A stretch of 64,000 nucleotides of DNA from Turicibacter bilis (GTDB lineage Bacteria > Bacillota_I > Bacilli_A > MOL361 > Turicibacteraceae), in the NCBI RefSeq assembly GCF_024499055.1, contig NZ_CP071249.1:2225001-2289000 (forward strand), written 5' to 3'. The position numbers were made by a program, and so were the translations under genes. Within the stretch, counting starts at the first letter, position 1; every line of letters starts with the position of its first letter. Of the stretch, positions 50,062-58,960 are shown piece after piece. The notes under the pieces were generated by a model. That model did no database searches. It had not been told where the DNA came from and worked only from the letters and a program-made list of their open reading frames with translations.

Positions 50062-52491
50062 ATGGAACAGTACATTAGTGAGCAGTTCAGAGTGACGTTT
50101 AAACCGATGGCAAATTCAGGGGCAGTCATCGCAGGAGAGCGATATCGAATTTCTTTTTTAACCTCGCGTTTAGTTCGATTAGAATATGAGGAGAATGGAT
50201 GTTTTGAAAATCATGCCAGTCAAGCGTTTTGGTATCGTGAACAAGAGGTACCAACATTAAAGATTAAAGAAACAGAAGATATCATTGAAGCATCAACTGA
50301 ACATTTACGTTTACGATATGTGAAAAATCAACCTTTTAGCGGGGATACTTTATCAATTGAGTTAAAATATTCATGTAAAATTTGGCGTTATGGAACGGAA
50401 GAAGGTCAAAATTTAAAAGGAACGGCTCGAACATTAGATGAAGTGAACGGGATGTTACAACTTGAAAAAGGGTTAATGTCAAGAGATGGTTATGTCATCA
50501 TTGATGATTCAAAATCACTTGTTTTTAACGAATCAGGTTGGCTACAGCCACGCACCGCATCAGGAGTTGATTGTTATTTCTTTGGATACGGAACAGATTT
50601 TAAAGGATGTCTAAAAGATTATGCCAAAGTTTCAGGAAAAACTCCTTTAATTCCACGTTTTGCACTTGGAAACTGGTGGAGTCGTTATTGGCGTTATTCT
50701 GATGAAGAGTTATTACAATTAATGACTCGCTTTGAAACGGAAGAAATTCCATTGTCGGTTTGTATTATCGACATGGATTGGCATCAAGTTGCCATTGATC
50801 CGAAATACGGAAGTGGCTGGACCGGTTATTCATGGAATCGTGACTTATTTAAAAATCCAACGCAATTTTTAAAACAATTACATGATAAAAAGTTAAAAAC
50901 GTCTCTTAATTTACATCCAGCCGATGGAATTCGAGGCCATGAAGATTGTTATAAAGATGTGGCTGAATTTATGGGCGTGAATGTTGAGGAAGAACAAGCC
51001 GTTCAGTTTGATATTTCAAGTCCAAAGTTTATGAAAGCTTACTTTGATAAAGTTCATCAACCAATGGAAGCCGATGGTGTTGATTTTTGGTGGATTGACT
51101 GGCAACAAGGTCAAAATTCAAGTATGAAAGGGTTAGATCCACTGTTCTTTTTAAATCATTTACATTATCTTGATTTAGGACGTAACCAATCTAAACGTGG
51201 TTTTACTTTTTCACGTTGGCCAGGTCTTGGTGGACACCGTTATCCCATTGGGTTTTCAGGCGATACGATTGTAACATGGGAATCTCTTCAATATCAGCCA
51301 TACTTTACAGCAACCGCTGCTAATGTAGGTTACGGTTGGTGGAGTCATGATATTGGTGGACATATGCAAGGGTTAGATGATTCTGAACTTTATGCGCGTT
51401 GGGTTCAATATGGAGTCTTTAGTCCAATTAACCGCCTGCATACGTCAAGTGGGATTTTCAATCGCCGTGAACCATGGAAACATTCTCATGAAGCATTCAA
51501 GACGGCTAAACAGTATTTAAATCTACGTCATCAATTAGTGCCGTATCTTTATTCAATGGCTTGGCGAAATGAACAAGAAGGTCTTCCATTAGTTACACCA
51601 CTTTATTACGATCATCCACATGAGCAAAAAGCATATGATTATAAAAATGAGTATTACTTTGGTAGTGAGTTATTAGTAGCTCCACACTTAACAAAACGCT
51701 CAAATGTGACAAATCGTAGTTATACAGAAGTTTGGTTACCAAGTGGAGAATATTTTAACTTCTTTACAGGAGAGCCTTATAAAGGAAATAATATTTATCC
51801 GATGTATGGGAAATTAGAGGAGATGCCTGTATTTGCGAAAGCAGGAGCGATTATTCCGTTAGCAAAACATGATGATAATTCCATTGAAAATCCAGCTAAG
51901 ATGGATATCTTAATTTTTGGAAAAGGTCAAAATTCATTTAACTTATATGAAGATGATGGAGAAAGTCGTGAATACGAACAAGGGGCTTATGCAATGACAA
52001 CGTTTGCTGTGGATGCAAAAGGAAATGATTTAACATTTAAGATCTTACCGGTAGCGGGAGACGTATCCGTTTTACCAACACAGCGTGAATATTGTTTAAA
52101 ATTTAGAGGTGTGAGTCAAGAGGCAGATATTGTCGTTAAGATCAATGATGAAATCATCAAGGCGGAAGCCTCTTACGATAAAGTCACTTCAACACTAAGT
52201 GTAGAGTTACCAAATTATTCGTATACGGATGTAGTTGAAGTTTTCATCACAAGTGAAGATTTATATGGTTATCATCATGATGTGAATGAAGCAATTATTG
52301 AGCTAGTTCAAGATTCAACGATCCCAATGACGGATAAACAAAAGTTTGAACCATATTTCTACGGAATTTTAGATGAGAACTTGACGATCAATGAACGAAT
52401 GATACGTACACTAGCTATGCCAATTCATGAAGAAGTCAAACAAGCTGTACTATCTATCTTATTGAAAGCAAAAATGGATGACGAAAAATAA
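50062..52491 (+). CDS. GH31 alpha-glucosidase
   Basis: An 809-residue glycoside hydrolase of family 31. An N-terminal beta-sandwich is followed by the (beta/alpha)8 barrel with catalytic nucleophile Asp346 in FWWIDWQQG and acid/base Asp401 in GFSGDT. The GGHMQGLDDSELYARWVQYG loop and C-terminal beta domains (EDDGESREYEQG) follow. No signal peptide, so it acts on imported oligosaccharides with alpha-linked glucose. Other GH31 activities (alpha-xylosidase) are possible. A cre-like site upstream suggests glucose repression. Ends at a terminator. Confidence 0.9.
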   Translation: MEQYISEQFRVTFKPMANSGAVIAGERYRISFLTSRLVRLEYEENGCFENHASQAFWYREQEVPTLKIKETEDIIEASTEHLRLRYVKNQPFSGDTLSIELKYSCKIWRYGTEEGQNLKGTARTLDEVNGMLQLEKGLMSRDGYVIIDDSKSLVFNESGWLQPRTASGVDCYFFGYGTDFKGCLKDYAKVSGKTPLIPRFALGNWWSRYWRYSDEELLQLMTRFETEEIPLSVCIIDMDWHQVAIDPKYGSGWTGYSWNRDLFKNPTQFLKQLHDKKLKTSLNLHPADGIRGHEDCYKDVAEFMGVNVEEEQAVQFDISSPKFMKAYFDKVHQPMEADGVDFWWIDWQQGQNSSMKGLDPLFFLNHLHYLDLGRNQSKRGFTFSRWPGLGGHRYPIGFSGDTIVTWESLQYQPYFTATAANVGYGWWSHDIGGHMQGLDDSELYARWVQYGVFSPINRLHTSSGIFNRREPWKHSHEAFKTAKQYLNLRHQLVPYLYSMAWRNEQEGLPLVTPLYYDHPHEQKAYDYKNEYYFGSELLVAPHLTKRSNVTNRSYTEVWLPSGEYFNFFTGEPYKGNNIYPMYGKLEEMPVFAKAGAIIPLAKHDDNSIENPAKMDILIFGKGQNSFNLYEDDGESREYEQGAYAMTTFAVDAKGNDLTFKILPVAGDVSVLPTQREYCLKFRGVSQEADIVVKINDEIIKAEASYDKVTSTLSVELPNYSYTDVVEVFITSEDLYGYHHDVNEAIIELVQDSTIPMTDKQKFEPYFYGILDENLTINERMIRTLAMPIHEEVKQAVLSILLKAKMDDEK

Positions 52492-52495
52492 GATT

Positions 52496-52537
52496 AAAAC
52501 CTTAGAGATGAAGTGAAATTCATTTCTAAGGTTTTTT
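52496..52537 (+). terminator. Terminator of the alpha-glucosidase gene
   Basis: AAAACCTTAGA (52496-52506) pairs with TCTAAGGTTTT (52525-52535), with inner pairs ATGAA/TTCAT. Confidence 0.88.
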
Positions 52538-52629
52538 GATTTCACGATTAAATTGTGGTGTTTTTCCCTCTAAAATAGCATGAGACTTTAATTTCATGTA
52601 TAACTATCGCAAAAACTGTCGCATTTATC

Positions 52630-52660
52630 TTGACAATTCGTTATAAAAAAATGGTATAAA
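52630..52660 (+). promoter_or_regulatory. Promoter of the HAD phosphatase gene
   Basis: TTGACA at 52630-52635 and an extended -10 TGGTATAAA ending at 52660. The 19-bp spacing is long, and the TG extension would compensate. Confidence 0.55.
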
Positions 52661-52715
52661 GAGAAAGGGTATACAGTTTGATTGAGAAGGATTCATAAAA
52701 AAGGAGAGAATAAGA

Positions 52716-53507
52716 ATGATTAAATTAATTGCGACAGACATGGATGGAACATTATTAACAAGTGAAAAGAAGTTTCCTCCACATATGTTTAATATAATTG
52801 ATCAGTTGCATGAACGTGAGATTAAATTTGCGGTAGCTAGTGGACGTCAATACTATACGTTATTAAAAGATTTCGAGTCTGTAAAAGATGAAGTAACATT
52901 TATTTGTGAGAATGGAGCGCTTGTCTTTGATAAAGGAGAAAATATTTTCTGTGATGCAATGGCATATGAAGATATTGTGAAATTGATTGAAATGATTCGT
53001 CAAATCAAAAATGCTTATCCAATTCTATGTGGAGTAGAATCAGCTTATATTGAGGATACTCATGAAGAATTTAATGAAAATGCAGATATGTATTATGCTC
53101 GTTGTGAACGTGTGGATGATTTACTTGAAGCTGCAAAGAGAGATAGAATTTGTAAAATAGCTATTTTTGATACAGAGGATGCGCAAATAAATACTTACAT
53201 GCATGTTAAACATTTGAATGATAGCTTTAAAGTTTCGCTATCAGGACATCAATGGGTAGATATTATGAATCCGACGGTTAATAAAGGTGAAGCCATGCGT
53301 CTAATCCAAAAGAAATATAATATCTCTTATGATGAGACAATGGCTTTTGGAGATTACTTAAATGATTATGAGATGATGCAAACTTGTTATTATAGTTATG
53401 CTATGGAAAATGCCCATGAAGATTTAAAAGCTATTTGTAATTTCAATGCCCCATCCAATGATGAATTTGGAGTGATTACGACAATAGAACATTTTTTAAA
53501 AAAATAA
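52716..53507 (+). CDS. Cof-type HAD hydrolase
   Basis: A 263-residue phosphatase of the haloacid dehalogenase superfamily, type IIB (Cof). Motif I is DMDGTLLTS, motif II lies in AVASGRQY, motif III Lys in NKGEAMRLI, and motif IV is GDYLNDYEMM. Members dephosphorylate sugar phosphates, flavin or pyridoxal phosphates; substrates overlap and cannot be called. It stands between two glycosidase genes with its own promoter. GGAGAG precedes the ATG. Confidence 0.88.
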   Translation: MIKLIATDMDGTLLTSEKKFPPHMFNIIDQLHEREIKFAVASGRQYYTLLKDFESVKDEVTFICENGALVFDKGENIFCDAMAYEDIVKLIEMIRQIKNAYPILCGVESAYIEDTHEEFNENADMYYARCERVDDLLEAAKRDRICKIAIFDTEDAQINTYMHVKHLNDSFKVSLSGHQWVDIMNPTVNKGEAMRLIQKKYNISYDETMAFGDYLNDYEMMQTCYYSYAMENAHEDLKAICNFNAPSNDEFGVITTIEHFLKK

Positions 53508-53832
53508 AAAGCATATTATTTGTCTAAAAAAAAGTCGTGTGAGATAATGAAAATGTCTCAGAGAGACAACTGTAAAACAATACAATAAAGTCCTTGCCAA
53601 GACTTTTTTTAAACAGTAATTTATCCCCTCAAGAGTATTTAATAATTACCCCCTCAAATAATTATTAATAACCTCAAAAACTTGATCCGGTTACCTTTTG
53701 TAACTGGATCTTTTTTTGTTCTTAAAGATATTGGCTTGGAATTGTGTAAAAAAGTAAATTTTACTATAAAAGACCATACATTTAACCATATATCTATAAC
53801 ATCTAAACATGGTAAGAAAACGGTTCCTCGTT
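53508..53832. other. Gap between HAD and alpha-galactosidase genes with two hairpins
   Basis: A weak terminator-like hairpin AAGTC..GACTT with T7 lies at 53588-53610 and a strong one at 53684-53717. No reading frame between them is supportable. Confidence 0.5.
53684..53717 (+). terminator. Strong terminator upstream of the alpha-galactosidase gene
   Basis: GATCC-G-GTTAC pairs with GTAAC-T-GGATC (G-T pair), followed by T7. Confidence 0.85.
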
Positions 53833-53838
53833 TATAAT
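53812..53838 (+). promoter_or_regulatory. Alpha-galactosidase promoter with a cre-like site
   Basis: A consensus TATAAT (53833-53838) has a weak -35. AAGAAAACGGTTCC (53815-53828) between them resembles a cre site or an operator for the AraC-type regulator encoded downstream. Confidence 0.45.
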
Positions 53839-53897
53839 GAAGGCATGTTCAGGACAATCTGAAAGATTAGATGAATGAAGAATAAGGAGAGGGAACC

Positions 53898-56129
53898 ATG
53901 CCGATTTTATTTAACGAGCAAACGAAAGAGTTTCATTTATACAATGATGAAGTAAGCTATATCATGAATATCTTACCAAATCACCAATTAGGGCAATTAT
54001 ACTACGGTAAAAAAATTCGTCATAATGACTCATTTGCACATTTATTAGAAGAACGTCCACGTCCATTATCAGCCTGTGCGTTCGAAGGAAATATGAGCTT
54101 CTCAATGGAGCATATTAAACAAGAGTATCCTTGCTATGGAACAGGTGATTTCAAATATCCTGCCTATGAAATCTTACAACAAAACGGAAGTGACATTACA
54201 AACTTTGAATATGTTTCACACTGTATTTATAATGGAAAACCAAGACTTTCAGATAAATTACCTGCAACATATGTTGAAGTTGATGAAGAAGCAACAACAG
54301 TAGAAGTTACATTAAAAGATGAACTAATTCAAACTAAATTAGTATTAACTTATACTATTTACGAAACACGTCCGGTTATTACTCGTAATGCCCGCTTCAA
54401 ACATTTAGGAGAAGAGCAAATCACATTAACAAGTGCGATGAGCGCATCTGTTGATTTACCAGACTATGATTATGAAATGATTGAATTAACAGGGGCATGG
54501 TCAAGAGAGCGTTATGTTAAAAATCGTAAATTAGAACATGGAATCCAAGCTGTGTATAGTATGCGTGGAGCTAGTAGTTCAAACTATAATCCATTTCTAG
54601 CCTTAAAACGTCCACATACAACTGAATTTGATGGAGAAGTTTATGGGTTTAGCTTAGTTTATAGTGGAAACTTCTTAGCACAAGCAGAAGTTCATACATA
54701 TGGCACAACTCGTGTAATGATGGGATTACATCCAAATCGTTTTAACTGGGTACTAAGTCAAGGTGAAGAGTTTCAAACACCAGAAGTTGTCATGGTATAT
54801 AGTGAAAATGGTTTAAATGGAATGAGTCAAACTTATCATGAGTTATATCGTACACGTTTATGCCGTGGATATTGGCGAGATCGTGTGCGTCCAATTCTAG
54901 TGAATAACTGGGAAGCCACATATTTCGATTTCAATGAAGATAAAATTGTGTCAATTGCCAAAGATGCAAAAGATTTAGGGATTGAATTATTCGTCTTAGA
55001 TGATGGATGGTTTGGTAACCGTGAAGATGATACAGTAGGATTAGGTGACTGGTACGTTAAAAATTTTGAAAAGTTACCTAACGGAATCACGGGACTTGCA
55101 AATCGTGTCACTGAATTAGGGATCAAATTCGGATTATGGTTTGAGCCAGAAATGGTAAATAAAGATAGTGACTTATATCGTGCCCATCCAGATTGGATTT
55201 TAACAACACCAAACCGTCGTGCCTGTCATGGACGTAACCAATACGTTTTAGATTTTTCACGTCAAGAAGTTGTAGACTATATCTATGAAGCCATGGCAAA
55301 GGTATTAGGGGAAGCTCCAATTTCGTATGTAAAATGGGATATGAACCGTAACATTACAGAATGTTTCTCAGCAGTAGCTAATGCTGCCGATCAAGGGAAA
55401 GTATTCCACAAATATATTTTAGGAGTATATGATTTATATGATCGTTTAACGACAAAATTCCCTGAAATTTTATTTGAATCATGTGCAAGCGGAGGGTCAC
55501 GTTTTGATCCAGGTATGTTATACTATGCACCACAAACTTGGACAAGTGATGACACAGATGCGATTGAACGTTTAAAAATCCAATACGGAACATCAATGGT
55601 ATACCCAATCAGCAGTATGGGATCACACGTGTCAGCTATTCCGAACCACCAATTATATCGTCATGCACCATTATCGACGCGTGCAAATGTCGCTTACTTT
55701 GGAACATTCGGATATGAGTTAGACTTAAATAAGTTAACAGATGTAGAAAAAGAAGAAGTAAAAGAACAAATTAAATTCTTTAAAGAATACCGGGAAACAA
55801 TCTTCAATGGAACATTCTATCGCTTAGTAAGTCCGTTTGAAGGTAATGAAACATGCTGGATGATGGTTTCACCAGACCAAAAAACAGCATTAGTTGGATA
55901 TTATCGTCCACTAAATGAAGTGAATGTTGGATTCCGTCGTGTGAAATTACAAGGATTAAATCCTGACTTTAAATACCATGTTTCAATTAATGAGACAACT
56001 CACTACGGTGATGAGTTAATGAATGCTGGTTTAATTACATCAGATGGTTCATGTGGTGAAAATAAAAATCCATACGATGGGACAAATGGAGACTACCAAT
56101 CACGTATCTACGTTTTAACAGCGGAATAA
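53898..56129 (+). CDS. GH36 alpha-galactosidase
   Basis: A 743-residue glycoside hydrolase of family 36 (RafA/AgaN type). A beta-sandwich N-terminal domain is followed by the barrel (LFVLDDGWFGNREDD) with nucleophile Asp481 in VKWDMNRN, the ESCASGGSRFD substrate loop and acid/base Asp at about 551 in WTSDDTDAI. It removes alpha-1,6-galactose from melibiose, raffinose and stachyose in the cytoplasm. No transporter is adjacent. The convergent AraC-family gene is its probable regulator. GGAGAGGG precedes the ATG. Confidence 0.95.
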   Translation: MPILFNEQTKEFHLYNDEVSYIMNILPNHQLGQLYYGKKIRHNDSFAHLLEERPRPLSACAFEGNMSFSMEHIKQEYPCYGTGDFKYPAYEILQQNGSDITNFEYVSHCIYNGKPRLSDKLPATYVEVDEEATTVEVTLKDELIQTKLVLTYTIYETRPVITRNARFKHLGEEQITLTSAMSASVDLPDYDYEMIELTGAWSRERYVKNRKLEHGIQAVYSMRGASSSNYNPFLALKRPHTTEFDGEVYGFSLVYSGNFLAQAEVHTYGTTRVMMGLHPNRFNWVLSQGEEFQTPEVVMVYSENGLNGMSQTYHELYRTRLCRGYWRDRVRPILVNNWEATYFDFNEDKIVSIAKDAKDLGIELFVLDDGWFGNREDDTVGLGDWYVKNFEKLPNGITGLANRVTELGIKFGLWFEPEMVNKDSDLYRAHPDWILTTPNRRACHGRNQYVLDFSRQEVVDYIYEAMAKVLGEAPISYVKWDMNRNITECFSAVANAADQGKVFHKYILGVYDLYDRLTTKFPEILFESCASGGSRFDPGMLYYAPQTWTSDDTDAIERLKIQYGTSMVYPISSMGSHVSAIPNHQLYRHAPLSTRANVAYFGTFGYELDLNKLTDVEKEEVKEQIKFFKEYRETIFNGTFYRLVSPFEGNETCWMMVSPDQKTALVGYYRPLNEVNVGFRRVKLQGLNPDFKYHVSINETTHYGDELMNAGLITSDGSCGENKNPYDGTNGDYQSRIYVLTAE

Positions 56130-56131
56130 TA

Positions 56132-56172
56132 AAAAGATGTAGAAGGATTTACTTTCTACATCTTTTCTTTTT
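56132..56172 (+). terminator. Bidirectional terminator between alpha-galactosidase and araC
   Basis: AAAAGATGTAGAA (56132-56144) pairs with TTCTACATCTTTT (56154-56166). It overlaps the end of the minus-strand gene. Confidence 0.88.
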
Positions 56173-57031
56173 GGTGAGGATCTGTATCTCGTTTATAATA
56201 GTTTTCGGTATTAGATTTCCGATATTGAGTTGGCGTTAAGCCAGTCACTTTTTTGAAAGTTTTTGAAAAAGCAAGTGGGTCTGTGTATCCACAAGAATGA
56301 GCAATAGTATTAATTGAAAGAGTCGTATTCATTAATAATTCGGAAGCTTTCGTAATACGAAATTTAAGTAGAAATTGTTGAGGTGACAGATGCATCGTTT
56401 GTTGAAAAATGGTTGTTAAATAGGTTCGACTAAGTGAAACATAATTTGCGATATCTGCAACTAAAATAGGGTTCTGATAATTTTTTTGAATGTATTCAAT
56501 GGCTTTACTAATATAGAGATTATCAATTTCTACATCTTCTTCGTATGGAATTTCAGCTGATTTGGCAAGAGCAGCAAAGAATAAAAATAATAATCCTTGT
56601 AAGGAAAATTCATTATAGTGGCTCAATGTATCGTGCCTCATCATTTGATCGAGATAAGACTTTAACAAATCAGAATCATTGCAAGAGAAAGTATAAGTCT
56701 TTTCGTCCAATCCACTATATTTTAGATACGTTTCAGCTTTACTACCATCAAATCCAATCCATAAATAAGTCCATGGCTCCTCTTCATCCGCTTGATAAAA
56801 TGTTAACTCCTTTGGTCGAATTAAAAATCCTTGATTTTCCTCAATCGTATACTTACGCTCATTTACATAGTAATAGCCTTTTCCTTTCAATACATAATGA
56901 ATGAGATAATTAGGTCGAACTGCCGGTCCAAAAGAATAAGAAGATGGACACTCTTGATGTCCACAATATAATAAATAGAAATCTTCAAATGTTTGATCCT
57001 TAAATTTTAAAAATGAATAACTTAGTGACAT
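56156..57031 (-). CDS. AraC-family regulator, MsmR/RafR-like
   Basis: A 291-residue regulator. The N-terminal cupin sugar-sensing domain contains RPNYLIHYVLKGKGYYYV and WTYLWIGFDG, typical of MsmR/RafR regulators of alpha-galactoside genes. The C-terminal double helix-turn-helix has VADIANYVSLSRTYLTTIFQQ and IAHSCGYTDPLAFSKTFKKVTGLTPTQYRK. It faces the alpha-galactosidase gene across a shared terminator and likely activates it when melibiose or raffinose is present. Confidence 0.88.
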   Translation of the reverse strand: MSLSYSFLKFKDQTFEDFYLLYCGHQECPSSYSFGPAVRPNYLIHYVLKGKGYYYVNERKYTIEENQGFLIRPKELTFYQADEEEPWTYLWIGFDGSKAETYLKYSGLDEKTYTFSCNDSDLLKSYLDQMMRHDTLSHYNEFSLQGLLFLFFAALAKSAEIPYEEDVEIDNLYISKAIEYIQKNYQNPILVADIANYVSLSRTYLTTIFQQTMHLSPQQFLLKFRITKASELLMNTTLSINTIAHSCGYTDPLAFSKTFKKVTGLTPTQYRKSNTENYYKRDTDPHQKEKM

Positions 57032-57153
57032 ACAATCCCCTCATAATTACTAAGACATCTTTACTAAGATTATAGCGTAAAAGATGGTAAATAGATAAAA
57101 AATAACAATAAAATTGGAGAAAAAAATATGATTATGATATGCTTAACAAAGAT

Positions 57154-57399
57154 ATATAAGTTCATCTAAGTTTTTTACATTGCAAAAAGTTAACCCCCTA
57201 GCAGTGGAGGAATAGATTTCTTTCAGAAATCACTAGGTGACCCAAGCCCTACTAGCGGAGGAAACATGCTTCACATGGCAGGTGACCCAAGCCCTACTAG
57301 TGGAGGAAACATGCTTCGCATGGCAGGGTACCCACGGCAGAACTATGAAATATTTAGGTTGTCGTAGTAAATGTAGATTTTATTTTTGTTTGTATATAG
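57154..57399. repeat. Dispersed repeat with a three-module array
   Basis: Head and tail match the copy at 47972-48100. Between them are three modules: 57196-57244, 57247-57289 and 57292-57334. Each begins CCCTA, has AG(T/C)GGAGGA, a hairpin (GATTTC-TTTCA-GAAATC in the first, CATG..CATG in the others) and ends AGG..ACCCA. The last two are 45 bp apart and nearly identical. A 62-codon open frame across them is a product of the repeat and not a gene. Confidence 0.75.
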
Positions 57400-57474
57400 A
57401 TTTTAAGTTTAATTACGTTAATTAGAGTAATGATTATTAGAATCTTATAACATAGTTAAAGAGAGGTATTAAAT

Positions 57475-58803
57475 ATGGATTTTAATGCATTGAGTGGAGT
57501 CGTTGTCACTAAGGAAAGTCCTAATTATGAAGAATGTTGTTTATCTTGGAATCGTGCGATTGAGAAACACCCATTAGTTATTGTGTACTGCCAAGAGAAT
57601 CAAGATGTTATTCAGGCAATCAAGTGGGCAAAGCAATACGGAGTTCCATTTCGAATTCGTTCAGGAACTCATCATTATGAAGGTTATTCAACAGGGGATC
57701 AATTATTAGTCATTGATGTTAGTTGTATGAACCGCATTGAGTTAAATGAAACAACCGTTAAAGTTCAAGGTGGCGTTCGTAATCGTGAATTGTATGAGGC
57801 TGTTTGTGGAGCGGGTTATCCTTTTCCAGGTGGTGGGTGTCCAACGGTAGGAGTTGCTGGCTATACACTTGGTGGTGGCTGGGGATATTCTAGCCGATTA
57901 TTTGGATTAGGCTGTGACCAATTAATTGAAGCTGAGGTTATTACTGCAGAAGGGCAATTAATCGTGGCAAATGCTAATCAACATGAAGATTTATTTTGGG
58001 CGCTTCGCGGTAGCGGTGGCGGAAACTTTGGAGTGGTGACGTCATTAACGTATCGCTTACCAGAAAAAATAGAAATGGCAACATTAATCAATATTGATTA
58101 TAAACACGTTGGATTTGCCAAAGTGGTTGATGTCGCGCTTCGTTATCAACGATTCTTTAAAAATTTAGATCGTCGTTTGAATTTAAAGATGGCGATGTAT
58201 AATTCTGAAACGAAAGGAAAAGGCGTAAAGTTAACAGGACTTTTCTATGGTTCAAAAGAAGAAGCTCAAGACTTGCTATCCTTATTCCAAGATGCTACTG
58301 ATTTTGATTTTGACTATATGACTGTTTTACAAGCGAATCGTGAGATTCAAGATAGCCATCCAGAGTTTGAAATGTACCGTTCAGGTGGACGTTTTATTCA
58401 TCGTGATTATAGTGCCGATGAATTATTAACCATGTTAGATTTAATTGATGAACGTGCACAAGGTTCATTATATACAGCAATTACGTTCTATGGATTAGGT
58501 GGTGCCATTGCTGATATAGAAAAAGATGAGACAGCTTTTTATTATCGTGATGCTTCCTTTATTCTTGGTTTCCAATCGGTATGGGAAGATCCAAAGTACC
58601 GAGCTATTAATAATGAATGGGTATTAGAACGTTTTAATGTATTAGCAACCTATACACGAGGATCATTCATTAACTTCCCGATTGTGCAACCGGGTGATTA
58701 TGAAAAGAACTATTATGGAGATAATTTAGAAGCTTTAAAAGCAGTTAAAAGAAAGTATGATCCTGAAGGGATTTTTAACTTTGAACAAGCCATAAAACCA
58801 TAA
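57475..58803 (+). CDS. FAD-linked oxidase of the berberine-bridge type
   Basis: A 442-residue flavoprotein. The FAD-binding PCMH domain contains RIRSGTHHYEGYS, whose His is the usual covalent 8-alpha link, and GGGCPTVGVAGYTLGGGWGY, whose Cys can form a 6-S link, so bicovalent flavin is likely. The C-terminal BBE segment YYGDNLEALKAVKRKYDPEGIFNFEQAI is intact. Relatives oxidise sugars, oligosaccharides or alkaloid-like compounds with O2. No signal peptide. The substrate is unknown. GAGAGGT precedes the ATG. Confidence 0.88.
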   Translation: MDFNALSGVVVTKESPNYEECCLSWNRAIEKHPLVIVYCQENQDVIQAIKWAKQYGVPFRIRSGTHHYEGYSTGDQLLVIDVSCMNRIELNETTVKVQGGVRNRELYEAVCGAGYPFPGGGCPTVGVAGYTLGGGWGYSSRLFGLGCDQLIEAEVITAEGQLIVANANQHEDLFWALRGSGGGNFGVVTSLTYRLPEKIEMATLINIDYKHVGFAKVVDVALRYQRFFKNLDRRLNLKMAMYNSETKGKGVKLTGLFYGSKEEAQDLLSLFQDATDFDFDYMTVLQANREIQDSHPEFEMYRSGGRFIHRDYSADELLTMLDLIDERAQGSLYTAITFYGLGGAIADIEKDETAFYYRDASFILGFQSVWEDPKYRAINNEWVLERFNVLATYTRGSFINFPIVQPGDYEKNYYGDNLEALKAVKRKYDPEGIFNFEQAIKP

Positions 58804-58831
58804 AAAAGCGGATAAAGTATCCGCTTTTTTT
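58802..58831 (+). terminator. Terminator of the flavin oxidase gene
   Basis: AAAAAAGCGGATA (58802-58814) pairs with TATCCGCTTTTTT (58818-58830). Confidence 0.92.
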
Positions 58832-58960
58832 GAGTCAAAATGATAGTTTTAAAATAAGACAAAATCACATTGACACTCATCCCTTGGACTGATAAGATGA
58901 TAAGGAATTTTGAAGTGTAAAGTTTAATCATTTTAACGCTAAAAAGGAGAGATAAATGTC

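Noticed and set aside
57196-57334. A CRISPR array
   Set aside because: There are only three units, spacers are not unique, the units differ in their stems, and no cas genes are present.
57237-57425. A 62-codon open frame with an internal TQALL.EETCF repeat
   Set aside because: The amino acid repeat simply reflects the 45-bp DNA repeat modules. There is no ribosome site, and module 1 is not readable in the same way.
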